Assembly (NCBI GenBank): GCA_025667525.1
Contig: CM046882.1
Location: forward strand, 548,836,630 to 548,900,629
Direction of reading: 5' to 3'
Source of the DNA: Glebionis coronaria
Lineage: Eukaryota > Streptophyta > Magnoliopsida > Asterales > Asteraceae
DNA length: 64,000 nt
In this document: one piece after another, positions 42,150-54,830 of the stretch
Layout: each line of letters opens with the position of its first letter
Numbering within the stretch: the stretch's first letter is position 1
Program-made: the position numbers and the translations under genes
The notes under the pieces: generated by a model
The model's database searches: none
What the model saw: the letters and a program-made list of their open reading frames with translations, nothing else
Told to the model about the DNA's origin: nothing

Positions 42150-45141
42150 TGAATACCAAAGTTTTTTAAGATATGGAGGGACTCATCCCCACCCTCCATC
42201 TCTCTATCATCCAAAGGCTAAGATTAAATTCCTATTTTACACTGCAGGAATATTTTCGTCATTTCGCTGACCACTATATAAGCCTTTTCTTAGTTAATTT
42301 TTATTTAACACACACATATCGGGGGTGTTTTTCTCTTTCTACCTAACAACACCAGATCCATCATTATCTCACAATCAACAACCATCCATAATCATCTTCT
42401 TTCTTCTTCGATCGATCATCAAGAACATCACAAACATCTAATCGATCATCACGAAGATCGATCCATCATCATGAATAGATCGATATATCATCATGAATCG
42501 ATTGATCAATTCGGTGCATCATCAGGTATACACTTATTAATTTATCATCATTTGAATTTATAAGCATATAATTAGCTTATTTTGAACGAATTATGTGAAT
42601 TTATTGTTCTTAATTATAAGTTAGCCTATTATGTGATTTATGTGAACAATTAGATTATTGTGAATAAGCTGATTTAAGTGAATAAGCTTATGATTTAGAT
42701 GATATGAGAGCTATGTGAATAAGTGTATGAATTAGAGGAGAATTATGTAAATAAGTGTATAAATTAGATGAGAGTTATGTAAATAAGCTTAGAAATTAGA
42801 GGAGATTTATAAATAATATAGCTTATTAGCTTATTTTGGTGAATTATTAGGTTTTATAAGTATGAGAATTATGAATAAGCTTATGTCAGTGTGAATTATT
42901 AGGTTTTATAAGTATGAGAAGTATGAATAAGCTTATGTTAGTGTGAATTATTAGGAATTTTAACTAAGTTGCTGATGTAAGCTATAAGTTTGATGTATCA
43001 TATATGATACCTCATTGGTCATATATGATGGTTATATGCTATGTGATATATGATAGGTTTATCATATATGATATATGAAGTATCATATATGATGTATCTA
43101 ACAAATCACAGAAAATCAGACTTTGTAATCAATTTTGCACAAAATATCTTTAAACTCTTCAAACCTGCCTTATATCATATAAGATTCAGTTGTTGATAAC
43201 ATGGTGCCTAATATGTTCTTTCATTTCTTTATAAATGCAGTTTGTGCTAACAAAATAACGAAGGGATGCTGCAATTTTCCGGGTTGAAGCAAAAGAAAGA
43301 GGACGTGCGCTCGTATGTGTGAAAGTGCGGTTAAGAACATGTAGGGATGAAGAAGCAGTTGATTGTTATTATTGACGAAGTTTTTTAATTTATGTTTTTT
43401 TAGAGACCATGTATGTTTTAGTGATTTAGCATATATGATATTTGTAGTTTACATTGATTTATCATATATGATACTTGTAGTTTACATTTTTTACGCAATG
43501 TATCATATTTGATATGTGGTACACACCATATATGATTCATAAATGATAATCAATGAAACTTTCTTCTTGAGTATCATATATGATAAAACATTATCATATA
43601 TGATAATGTAGTGTCATATATGACAGAATTTATAAGTTACATGGATTATCATATATGATATTTCACTATCATATATGATACTAATAAAAAGGTAAAAATA
43701 CTATGCTTCAAATGATAAAAAAAACATCAACAAAATAGGTATATTATCCAGAAGTTACATCCGCGGATGTTTTGTCATTTTCATATTCAACAAAAAGCTC
43801 AATGATTTAGTAGCATTACAAAGTTAAAGTATTACAACATCATACACAAATTACTAAAATATAAAAAAGTCAACTGAGTAACACGATGGATCTTGATTCA
43901 TGCATGGTTGCAAACTTGACACTCATTTGTTGTCATCTCATGCACATGTTGTTGTTTGTTCTTTCAGCCGAGATTTCCATGTTCTACTTCTTGGCATTAT
44001 CTTTTTGTAGCTCACCTTGGCCTCACGACTCTTTCTCTTTATTTCCACTTGTTTGGCCTTGAGATGATTAAGTTCTTCAAGATTATTTGAACAACTTTAT
44101 GTACCTAAATAAAAATACTTGTTCTTAGTTTCAAACAGATTATCATATATGATATATTACAGAAGTTAAATTTCAACCAGATTATCAAATATGATATATT
44201 ATAAAAGCTGAATTTCAACCAGATTATCAAGTATAATAATATACACACAACAAAATTTTAATTACCAACAATAGATCACAATCTTGCTTGCATTTTGTTT
44301 CTAAGCACATTATCATTTTATCATATAATATCATATATGGTACCTCCATATATCATACATGATAGATATATAATATATGATACATGGAGGTATCATATAT
44401 GATACATGGACGTATCATATATGATATGTCTGTTCAGCAGAGATTAAGCATTCAACTTCACCTTATGCTTATCTCACAGCTTTAACAAATGCTTTTACCT
44501 ATAGTTACGTTACTCAAACTAACTCCTAGTTATGTTCGCCTAAATATACACAATTACAACAACAACGACAACAACAACAACAACAACCAAAATAACAAAA
44601 AAATTGTAGCAGTAACCAACAAAGAACATCTCGAAAAACATAGGATAATTACATGAATTAACTATTAATCAATCAACGGTAACATTGAAATCAACGCAAT
44701 CTCAACTAAGTCAATAAACTAATAAAAAAATAAATTGACGAGATCGAACCTGTACGAAACAACCGCGAAAAAATAAACGAAACATGGTGATATTACATGA
44801 TATGAATCAACTGTAGGAGATGATGAGATAATATATCGATGATTGATCGGTTCACGTTTTTAAATCTGGGATTTGATCGAAAGATGTGTGTGCATTATGT
44901 GTGTGTGTGTGTTTGTGTGTTATTGTATGTGTGTTTAGAGAGAAGAAAGAAAAAAAGAGGATTGAATAGATATGAATGTGTAAGGTGGTGTTAGGTGTGA
45001 GGGGCGAACTTACCAAAATGCCCCTCCGCTTTTTTATTAATAAGAACAATTATTAATCTCAGCCGTTGTTTTATATTAGATTAAAGGTGGGGATTGGTCC
45101 CCTTGTATCCGAAGGATACAAAGTATCTAATATAACCCTTC
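42150..45141. mobile_element. Large terminal-inverted-repeat element, non-coding, MULE-like
   Basis: The left end (about 42170-42270: GGAGGGACTCATCCCCACC, GGCTAAGATTAA, ATTTTCGTCATTTCGC) is matched in inverse order by the right end (about 45010-45125: GGGGACCAATCCCCACC, GGCTGAGATTAA, CATTTTGGTAAGTTCGCC on the minus strand). The terminal repeats are long and diverged, as in MULEs. No target duplication could be fixed. No ORF of substance exists inside. The interior holds several ATCATATATGAT palindromes (42990-43690, 44140-44430), a ~54-bp tandem duplication near 42840-42955, a (CAA)n run at 44557-44590 and a (GT)n run at 44885-44935. Confidence 0.5.
42272..42524 (+). promoter_or_regulatory. 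Possible promoter and first exon inside the left terminal repeat
   Basis: CTATATAAG at about 42272 is a TATA-like box. It is followed by a pyrimidine/purine-mixed leader typical of 5' UTRs, and by CAG|GTATAC at about 42524, a plausible splice donor. A matching acceptor TGCAG|TTTGTG at about 43241 precedes a GC-richer 150-base segment. No long protein is encoded, so any product is probably a non-coding RNA. Confidence 0.35.
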
Positions 45142-45681
45142 TCTAATACATATCCTAAATTTTTTCATATAGAAAAACAACTTTTTTCGTAAAATGTAAC
45201 TTGAATATATTTTTAGGAATGAGTATTTGAAGGAACTTAAATAACGAAATGAAACTTAGACACTGTTTCAATACCACACTTTTTCAACAAACGTTCTTAC
45301 GACCGACTTGCATTTTCATGATTTCAAGAAAGAAATCTTTAAAATTAATTGGGTTTTTGGTTGTTTAGCTTACTGAACTATCACTTTTTGTTCACCTAAG
45401 TTACCCAACTAATATTTTGAGACTTTGGGTTACCAAACTATACGTTTTGTTTTTTAACGTTACTGAACACCATATGTTTGTGTATTCATGTTACCCCGAC
45501 CATTGGTAACCGACTGTGTATGTTAACTCTTTGGACACGTCAGATTTTGGTGGGGCTCGATTTACCAATCAGCTTTCCACCACCTTTTCTATATAAAATC
45601 TCACCCACACCCTTTAACATATAATCTTTTTCCCCAATTCAATACCCTAACCCTAATTTCAACATCATCACAATCAAGAAA

Positions 45682-46022
45682 ATGGAAAATAACAATCTTT
45701 GTGGTGTTGACTATTAGCAAGTTGTAGAACTTCATGGACAATGAATAACCCGGCTCGTAGGTTTCTTGGATGTCCTAACTACATGGTTCCTACCATAAGA
45801 TGTAATTACTTTAGATGGGTGGATTGTGAGTTGCCAAATCAGTGGTATCAAAGGAGGATGTTTGGTCTTCATGAGAATCTCACGACTGTTCAAGATCAGT
45901 TGAGAAATGCACAAGATGAATTGGTGCAAGTGAATCGTGAAAAGGGTCGGCTTGCATTCTTGAACAAGATGTTGATGGTTTTGGTCTTGGCTATGGTTCT
46001 TGTTAGGTTCTTACATTCTTGA
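45682..46022 (+). pseudogene. GRF-type zinc-finger ORF in the MULE
   Basis: From ATG 45682 a first short frame ends at a TAG at 45715. The recognisable domain continues in a shifted frame as TSW..NNPARRFLGCPNY, RCNYFRWVDCELPNQW, the pattern of a GRF zinc finger (C-x-C-G ... NPGRRF..C ... C.YF.W). After it come a short coiled coil (ENLTTVQDQLRNAQDELVQV) and a hydrophobic C-terminal tail (LMVLVLAMVLVRF), probably a membrane anchor. GRF domains bind nucleic acid. The early stop and frame change suggest it is broken, unless an intron removes them. A ~57-bp direct duplication covers its 3' end (about 45958-46068). Confidence 0.65.
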
Positions 46023-46376
46023 ACAAGATGTTGATGCTTTTGGTCTTGGTTATGGTTCTTGTTAGGTTTATGTAGTATGTAGTAGGTTTATGTTGTCTTA
46101 TGTTTATGTTGGTTCATGTTTATGTTGTCTTAGGTTTATGTTTTATGTATTGGTAACCTTGATGTAATCATATTTTCTTATGAATGAAATATGAAGTTTT
46201 GGTATACAAAAGCTACAATGAAACATGATAAAAAGTAAGTTCTAATTTCCATTCATACAAAAGCTACAATAAAACATAGAGACCACCATCCACTGTTTAG
46301 TTAAACTGCCCACAAGTGATACAAAATAGGGGCATATAGTTATGTTCAAATATCATTCATACAACATAAAAGGTAA

Positions 46377-47461
46377 TCAAAGGCTAATTACATCATCTTC
46401 TGTCAACCCTGGACCAGGTGACAAAGGCTTGTTGAACTTTACCAACTTCAATCTCTCAGACTCTCTTCATATGATTTGAGTTGGTGCACGAGGTTCATAA
46501 TCTTCTTCTTGAGATGGAATTGGTTGTGAAGGGTTATTCATTGGGATTAAATTAGCAGCACCTTGGATATTATGTGGTGTTACATCTTTTGGCCAAACTA
46601 GAACTGGTATTCCTTGCATATTCTGATGTCAAGGTATAAGAAAAAGGAAACAATCAATAAATTCCTAATCAACGTAAAGAAACTATAAATAAAAACACAA
46701 TGAAATTTACTCATTCCAACCATAGTTCCTCCATTAACTGGATCCCATGAGACACCATAAAATGCCAAAGCTCTTTTTAACTGATCAGGACTTTCATATC
46801 TTTCACCTAAGACTGGTTTCATAACCTTCCATTTTATAGAAGGATCATGGATTGGGTAATGATTACCAACCATGTCTTGATCTTCTATAGTTTGATGCAC
46901 ATCTTGATCAACATATTCTTCCCTGCCTAACTGATTGTAGATCCTAGTCAAGAATGTGTCATCAAACATTTTGGAAGGTTTCTTCCTAGGTTTAGGGGCT
47001 GCCTTTTGAATCCTTATTTCTAAAACCTCTTCCTCACCATCAGATAAGTGATCAATAGAGGTTGTATCACTATCATCTTCACTACCAAAAGAATCATACT
47101 CATCATCTTCTAGTTCACTATCACTACCATTTAACTCAAACACAGAACTTGAAAGATAAATATGAATAACAAACTCATTATTCTTGGCACAATCAACACA
47201 TTCTTTTAATTAAGCATCTGAACTTAAACACCTTAAACCACTCTCCAAATATTTTCCAGGAACTAGATAGAACATACACTTAACCTCCCCACTAAACTGA
47301 GTACCTATAAAACTACCTAATGCAACATAGTTCATAGCAGATAGATCAACATTTTCTACTTTACATAGGATTTCATATTCATAAGTTAGAGGGTTTCTTA
47401 CAAAAAACCCACCACGATGGAAATTTATCTCAAACTTTAGAGATTGAGATGATGATGACAT
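46377..47461 (-). pseudogene. MULE transposase, catalytic core deleted
   Basis: Starts at ATG 47461, just after a possible 5'-UTR splice acceptor (TTACAG). The N-terminal part (to 47210) has the ubiquitin/PB1-like start of plant MULE transposases (FEINFHRGGFF..PLTYEY). A single in-frame TAA at 47212-47210 interrupts it. An acidic stretch then leads to the MuDR DNA-binding start (IKWKVMKPVLGERYESPDQLKRALAFYGVS, in two parts). The sequence then jumps to a C-terminal tail containing IPVLVWPKD, PSQEEDYEPRAPTQ and FNKPLSPGPGL, ending at 46377. The MULE catalytic domain and SWIM zinc finger that normally lie between are absent. Confidence 0.8.
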
Positions 47462-47926
47462 CTGTAACAAATAAAACGAAGGTTAAATCAAAAGCCCTAA
47501 ATTTAACCCAATATCAACAACCCTAATTTTTTCAATTGAAAGAAAAATTAGATGGAGAATGATGATTACCTCTTTATGACGATGGCAATTAGACAGAAAC
47601 AATCAATTGATTGTTAGGGTTTCAATCAGAGTAGATCATAAAGTGTGAGTTAGTGTGTGTGTTTAATTAGGGTTTATAATGGGATCGAGTGAAAGATATA
47701 ATATATATTGGGATCGAGTGTTTATAAAAAAAAATAAAAAAGTCAACTGCCAGCGTGGCACTTGCACCGGTTAATAATACTATCAAATGGTAACTCGTAG
47801 TTAAGTACAAACATTACCCGGTTTCAATAGTTTGGTAACCAAAAGTCTCGAAAAATTAGTTGGGTAACTTAGGTGAACAAAAAGTGATAGTTCAGTAAGC
47901 TAAACAACCAAAAACCCAAATTAATT

Positions 47927-48736
47927 CGATGGACCTAACTATATAACCCAATAGCGAACAACAAAAATTAATTATGGCACAATAACAACATAGCAACAAG
48001 TTCTTCCCGATAAGATAATCCCGGCCTCGCTCATGCGATCATACCTAACTAACCGAACCGAATAAACAAAATAGGTATTAAACACCCCAACTCTCACCCG
48101 TGAAAATAGTCAAAATACTCGATCCACTTGACTTGTTAAGTCCATTAAACTTGATATTAACTTGTAGTATCTCATTTCTTTATTATTTTTTTGATAAACT
48201 TGTACTACCTTACCTCATTTTCTTTTCTTGTAATAAACTTGTACTACGTTATCTCATTTCACATAACTTTACCTAACTCTTTCTTCTTTCTTTCTTTCAA
48301 CTGCATCAAACTATTTGTTTTTCTTTTGTTCTAATAATCATGCAAACGATATAAATTTACCATTTTACTAATCTTTTCAACCACTAAAACTATGAAAAAC
48401 AAAAGAAGGTAGAAGATCCATTCAAAGTATAACCCCCTTCTCCTCAGTAAGATGTTTTAAACTCTGATCGCGTCTAAACAAGAGGAAAAAAACAAACGAG
48501 TTTAACCTCTGACCGCGTCTGACTCGATATGATTTAGATGCAATTCAAAGGTTTTTTTTGTAAAAACAGACATCACCTAAAGCTATTAACAACTGAATGG
48601 AACTAAGCTACTAAACTAGAAACTAATGCTCCAACATTACAATCTATGAAACATCTTTACGGCATAAGAGCTTGGGCATATGACTGGTTCACTAGCAGAT
48701 TCAATTGCATTGCTAAAGTGTAGTGATGTTAAGTTC
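47927..48736. other. Intergenic
   Basis: AT-rich, no gene recognised. Two related segments near 48190-48250 ('aaacttgtactac.tta.ctcattt') form a short duplication. Confidence 0.4.
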
Positions 48737-49521
48737 TATTAGACCATAGGTATTGGCTCAAGATTGATTGTGGGCTTATGATCCATTAAGTATAAGGTTT
48801 GTATTAAATTTCTTACTATCAAAACTATGTATTTAATATAAATTCATATGCTATCTCATATGTAATGTGTTCGATCAATAAAACATTTTGATATTTTACA
48901 TGGTATTAAAGCCTGTTTAGATTCACTAACAAAATTTCTCATCCTCCGATCATCGACCTACATGTCGATGATGCGAAAAGATCCTCGTTATTTTCTACTT
49001 TATTTTTATTTTATTTTATTAGGATTTTGTTTTTCGTATCCAATACATAAATCCTAAACCCTAGCCACAAAAAAAATGTCGAGTCACCTTCGATCAACCA
49101 TATTTTTTTCTTCATCATCTATTCGTGTTCGTTGTGTCGAAGATCATTTCCTTTGATAACAAAATTTGATAATCAAATTGTCACTCCCTTCTAAAGACAA
49201 AGCAAGCCACATGGATGTCGCAAGCAATGAACAACTACGCCTCCAAATACAATTATGCTTCCGCTAAAATAAACAAAAAAAGAAGATGCGGTTTCAACAT
49301 TTATTCCAGTTTGAACGTTCGGAAGCCTCCCGCTCAAACTGCGGGGGAGTATTAGACAATAGGTATTGACCGAAGCTCGATTGTGGGCTTCTGATCCATT
49401 AGGTTTAGGGTTTGTATTAGGTTGCTTACTACTATCAAAAATATGTATTTAAATTAACATAAATACATATGCTATCTCATATATAATGCATTCAATCACT
49501 AAAACACTTTGATATTTTACA
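48737..49521 (+). mobile_element. TRIM-like small LTR retroelement
   Basis: Two related terminal repeats (48737-48900, 164 bp, and 49350-49521, 172 bp) begin TATTAGAC.ATAGG and end ATTTTACA. TGGTATTAAAGCC directly after the first resembles a decayed initiator-Met primer site. GCGGGGGAG directly before the second is a polypurine tract. The ~450-bp interior has no coding capacity beyond a short copia-like scrap. The first base pair of the LTR is TA where TG is usual. No clean target duplication is seen (GTTAAG occurs close to both ends). The repeats are strongly diverged, so it is old. Confidence 0.75.
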
Positions 49522-50884
49522 CGTTAAGGTTGGTGACTTAGTGTATTTGATGTAATTTGAGTGGTGATGTTTTGTGATTGTGGTATTGACAAGCGATTTA
49601 GGTAAAGCGTAGTGGTAGTCGGGGAAGTGATGGAAGGAAATAAAATAATACTAGTTGAGATCGTTTGAGGGATTGTCCTCGTGTTTGGATCTGAAGATTA
49701 GGTAGGCGAGATGAGAAGGTGGCGATGTGTTGGATGCACGGAGGGTGGAGTTTGTGTTCGACAAAGTTGCAAGCACGATGGAGGAAAGATGGAGTTAGGG
49801 TTGCAGCGGGTAAAGTTAGGTTCTAATGACGAGTCATAAGAGAGTGACGATTAATGTGATGGTTAAAGGATAGATCATTCAATTGTGATGCCGAGGGTTT
49901 TTAGGTGCTCTGTTAAGATAAGAAAGTGAATGGTAGGGATGCTACAGGGGAAAGAGAGAGGATAGAAAAAAAAGTAACACATACACAGAGTTTTTGGGGA
50001 TTAACTAAAAAATCAATATTATTTAGAAAAAAAATTAAACCACACCGTCACTTAACCGGTATTCAAATTTAAAATATACCGAGTAACTTATATAACTGGT
50101 AACCAAAACTTAAATAATCTATCTATAACGTTTTAAACTTTAGTAACATAATCGAATTTGTTAGCAAACATTAATGCTATATTTAAAAATAACCCAAAAG
50201 AAAAACATACCAAGCAGGAAGTAATAGTTCAGTGTCCAACTACTTATCTTTTTAAAATTATACTTAAGAATATTTTGTTTCTAATACTAGTGGCCCGATT
50301 ACGTATATCTTGTTGTTACTTGACTCATATTAATGATGTACATATCATTAGAAATAAGTTTTGTATGAAACGAGTGAGTATATACCCGCGCGTTGCAGTC
50401 AGGCTGCGGGTGAGTGGTGATGTATTTTCTGTTTTGTTGTTGGTGGTGCATTTTTTGATTTGTTGATTGTGGTAAACGTAGTTCACTTTTTTTGTAAATG
50501 TTTGCTACCTAGTGGGGTTATTAATATATTTCAAAATATTTGGGGGTGATATGTGGTGTACAGTTTTTTGAAAGGTCTTTATATATACGTGTATATTTTG
50601 GAAGATTTAAAGGGATATGCATGACTCGTAAACCAAAAAATGAAAAAAAAACGAAATGATCATTTAATGGGACAACCTTTAAGGGGCCAACATGCTGGAT
50701 CAAATGAGCCTGCAATAGAGTAGATATAAATATAAATATTCTAAACAGTTTTTATAATAGAAAAAAATAAAATCAAGGGTGTGAATTATGATTCAAGACA
50801 TGTATAATTGTATAGAAAACATTATCTTAATAGATTCACCAATTTGACATGTATATCCCATGTAGGTTTGAAATCAAGCATATC
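49522..50884. other. Intergenic region upstream of the second CYP716A copy
   Basis: No gene recognised. A GC-rich hairpin motif CCCGCGCGTTGC...GCTGCGGG lies at about 50375-50400 and 'atactagtggcccg' at about 50286. Both look like decayed Helitron 3' ends on the minus strand, but the spacing is not canonical. Confidence 0.4.
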
Positions 50885-51564
50885 TATATAATCCTATAAG
50901 GCTTTCCATTCTAAAACACACACCAAAAAAGTGTAAACAATTTGGCGAAACCTTAAAAATGGATATCTTCTATGCAACTCTTACATCTCTTTTTTTTCTT
51001 GTTGTTTCTTTCTATCTTTATTTTTTGCTCTTCAAGTCCAAACCAACCAAAGACGGGAAAGTACTTCCACCTGGCAGAACTGGGTGGCCCATTATAGGTG
51101 AAAGTTTCGAGTTTCTTGCCACTGGTTGGGAAGGTCATCCTAAGAAGTTCATATTCGATCGCATGTCCAAATTTTCTCCTAAAGTGTTTAGAACATCTTT
51201 CATGCTAGAAGATGTTGTATTGTTTTGTGCTGCACAAGGTAACAAGTTCTTGTTCTCAAATGAATCATATGGTGGCCATTGGCCAATTGCAGTGGACAAA
51301 ATATTTCCTTCATCCTACAAGACTTCAAAGATAGAAGCTATCAAGATGCGAAAAATGCTTCAAAAGATTTTAAGACCCGAAACCTTGCACCGTTATGTAT
51401 CAATTATGGATGTTGTAACACAACAACACTTTGCCAATGGATGGGAAGGGAAGGAAGAAATTGTAACATATGAACTTAGCAAAAGCTATACTTTTTGCCT
51501 TGCCTGCAAAATCTTTGTTAGTATTGATGACCCTGAAAGGGTCCGCTACTTATCAATGAGCGTT

Positions 51565-52612
51565 TGTAACACCCCACTTTGATAAGTAGACCATTACGCG
51601 TATTTATGGCGTGTCATCAAAACATTCAAGGTAATATATACTAAAACATACATGACCAAAAGGAAAGACCGGAATCAAACATCGGTTCCCAAACATAAGC
51701 CCAAAACATAAATAAAGTAAATGAAATGAGAAGGACAAAACATGTGTCCAAACAAGCATAAGTATAAGGAGGCAAAAGGAGAAGAAGTCTAAGGCATCTT
51801 CCATCCTATGCAAGTCCTCCAAATGCTCAAGTTTGTCCATTGGTACGTGCCGTTTTGGGACATGGAAAGGAAAATAATGGCTGAGCAAAACGCTCGGTGA
51901 ACGGATATATGACATAGTATGAATGGCTGAAACATAAATAAGACTAAAAAGCAGCAGAAATGTAAAAGTCCTGGAAACCTGGAACATGTTTATAAAACTG
52001 GTTTTATAGTTTCAAAATACTTATGTTTTTATATGAAAATTGTATTAGTTAGTTAATAGCCTATATAGGTCCTGAGGTTCCAACGTGCATGAATACTTGG
52101 AGGGGAGACATCATCATGCAATTAGAGGGGTTGCCTCTAATTAATTAGTCCGGGTAGGAGGGATCAACTCCTTGTGAAGGATGCAAGGCACACATCGCAT
52201 TCACCATGAAAATCATATAAAACATGTAACTAGGATGCACCCATACGCCCCACATGATAATATAATATATATGGCCAAATCTGAAAAGGGATGCCACGAG
52301 CAATCACTCCGCCGTGGGGAAGTCATAACACTAGTGCCTCTAGTGTTATGGTTATGGTACCTCCATAACTAGGTGACTTTGGTCATGCATGTATATATGG
52401 ATTAGGCATTTAGACTATCATAAGTAATTATAGTTACTATGATTAATAATTACCGTGTATTACCACGTACTTAATCATTATCGTGCACTAACACGTACGT
52501 AGTTTCTGAATTTAATATTCGTGACACGTGTTCATGACATAAAAGGAAAGTTTTAATTGGTTCATATGTTTTCGTAATGTACTTTTCATGGTATTTATAT
52601 GCGGGTTTTACA
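51565..52612 (-). repeat. 3' LTR of the gypsy element (shortened)
   Basis: Matches the right LTR over its first ~865 bases and last ~170 bases but lacks the middle ~1.87 kb. The junction lies near 52432, where 'cataagtaat' is followed directly by 'tatagttactatgatt'. Confidence 0.88.
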
Positions 52613-52630
52613 ACTCTTCCCCCCAAAAAG

Positions 52631-53499
52631 AATAATTCATCCCCGAATTATAGATAACGTAAACTGAAAGGATATGGACGTAACATGACTGTAAGGAACA
52701 TGGAACGTGACGTGACTGAAGGGAACATGGAACGTGAAGTGGATAAAAAGAACCTATCTGAATTATGGAAGGAAAAGATGAAAAGTCCGGATGGACTCCT
52801 TCGTTCCAACTGGCGTCTCGCCTAGAACGGTTCCTTTACAAGATCTTGACGAAGTAGCAAATCTTGATCTTCATGATCCTGACTTGACGGTACGTAAAAG
52901 TTTTTGGTTCATCAACGTAAGATAGATTTGCATGAATCTGATCGATTGGATGAGAATTAACGTGCAAGGGTAATTGAAATGTTATGATGCGAAAGAATCT
53001 GAAGCAAATGACATAAGTACGTCTGAGTAGTGATGCTCGAGACATACTGAAACGTAGTACGTGAACAATTGTGAACGTGATACGTGAACAATTGTAAACG
53101 TGATACGTGGAGATATGGTGAGTGTAATATAAGAAACATATGGTGGACTATGATATGTGCAACATATCTTGAACGTGATATGAGAAACGTGGAATGAACA
53201 TGACATGTGAAACATATCGTGAACGTAAGATAACTGAGGAGGTAATGCCAAACGATATAAGGTGAGACGTGGAATGTGACGTGAAGCGTCTGTCTGAGGA
53301 TAGAAAGTTATACTAAACTTGAGTCTGGTCTCTCAAGCTTTTGCAAAACTTCCCAGAACGAAACACGAAACATAAATCGTAAACCAGAATTCGGTCATGA
53401 ACATGAACGATGTCATGAACGTGGAAGTGGAAAGTAATTCTTCAAATGAAAATAAGGACGTGAACGTAGTAATGACCACGAACGTGAAGCTTTACCTGG
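52631..53499 (-). other. gypsy 3' internal region, no coding relic recognised
   Basis: This should hold the integrase end and chromodomain but nothing is readable. Local repeats such as 'gtgaacaattgtgaacgtgatac' units (about 53055-53110) and many 'gaacgtga' motifs are present. Confidence 0.4.
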
Positions 53500-54830
53500 T
53501 CTGATAGCTGAAGGAGTGCCAAGTGATCGTGCAATCTCTGGCTGAAGATGTCCGAAAGTTTGCTACTGGGAAATCCTTGCGGATGAAAGGATTTTGCAGA
53601 CTTGGTCAAACTGTTGATAACACCCAGATAGCATAATGCTTCTTCTGAGCCCGCGGTAGTCCGGTAACAAAATTCATGGAGATCTTGTCCCTTCTCCGTT
53701 CACACTTCTAATTGTAGAAATAACTCCTAGCCTGTTAGTGTTCTATCTTAACCCGCGGTTTATGTCAGGTCAATAAGATATGAACGTAGCTGTATCTTGT
53801 TTCTTAGAAACTAGATACATAGAAGTTTGGAAAACTATGTGTCTCTGAAATTAGACTTTTCTTGGCGTAGGATTCTCTGGAACACCTGATATAGTGTGAG
53901 ATTCTCTCCTTTACGCGTAAGGTGAGTCATGGTAGGATTAATTATGAGAATCAATGTGATTCAACGTGTCACTAAAATCAACCAGAATTCGTACTGAAAA
54001 AATTCCGGGGTGAAATTTCTTTTGTCATAGTTTTTACAACATGGTGCGAATATGGTCTTCATGCCCTTCTCTTGACTTAGAGAAGATCAAGTTGTCATCG
54101 ATGCAAGTACTAACAAATTTGTTTATGAGTTCCTGGGAACTTAATTTATTAAGTCTAAAATGCTGTTGGAGCATTTATAAGACTAAGGCAAAATCGTGAA
54201 TTTAGCATGACCAAATCGTGAACGAATGGCAGTCATGGAAATGTCCTGCTCTTTCATTCGTCACTATAGGCAGCATGATCATAAATCGATCTTGGATAGT
54301 GTTTCACACCCTGTATTCGATCGTATACATCGTCAATACGTGGAGAAGGATGACGGTTATGGATGGTGATTTGTTTAGATCGAAGGTAGTCGACACATAA
54401 TCTCATGTTATCGTTCTTCTCCTTGAAGGTTCTTCTGGGATTTATATGGGAACATCTTTGAATGATCGGATGGTTATGTATAAAAAGAACTTCAGTAGTC
54501 GTGTCATAAATGATAGCTAGAAAATTTTCGCACCCATGGCCTAACAAATCACGTGCTTGTAAAGCATAATTAATTTGTACAAATTTTCCTGATGGAAAAC
54601 CATGCTGGATGTATTCAGGGGCCTGAACATCACTGTACCTAATCTGATATGAATGGCGACCAATCGTAGCATGTTGTGATGTTCATAGTACATAATTAGA
54701 ATCATATTTAACTCGCATCTGACCAAGGTAAGTGCGTTAGCAGATTGGATCTGATCATTAGACTGAAGGAATAACCTTCTATACATGGGTAATACGAATG
54801 GCATCCTTTATGGTCATGGATATATGAAAT
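53500..54830 (-). pseudogene. gypsy pol relics: protease-RT linker, reverse transcriptase and integrase scraps
   Basis: On the minus strand 54600-54480 reads GKFVQINYALQARDL then GHGCENFLAIIYDTT, resembling the linker between protease and reverse transcriptase in Tekay-type elements. It is followed by the RT start MRLCVDYLRSKQITIHNRH and PSPRIDDVYDRIQG (54430-54300). Further down, 53700-53640 reads ISMNFVTGLPRAQKKHYAIW, the conserved start of the gypsy integrase core (MDFVTGLP). Many stops, frameshifts and deletions separate them. The YxDD box and most of the RT palm are gone. Confidence 0.8.

Larger units (their letters stand above)
45351..47917. mobile_element. Mutator-like element (MULE), internally deleted
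   Basis: 2567 bp with ~100-bp nearly identical terminal inverted repeats (45351-~45450 and ~47820-47917, starting GGGTTTTTGGTTGTTTAGC) and a perfect 9-bp target duplication AAATTAATT (45342-45350, 47918-47926), the hallmark of Mutator transposition. Two gene remnants converge from the ends: a GRF zinc-finger ORF (+) and a transposase lacking its catalytic core (-). It cannot make a working transposase but keeps the ends needed for mobilisation. Confidence 0.93.

Noticed and set aside
44885..44935. (GT)n tract as regulatory element
   Set aside because: A simple microsatellite. Nothing else supports a regulatory role.
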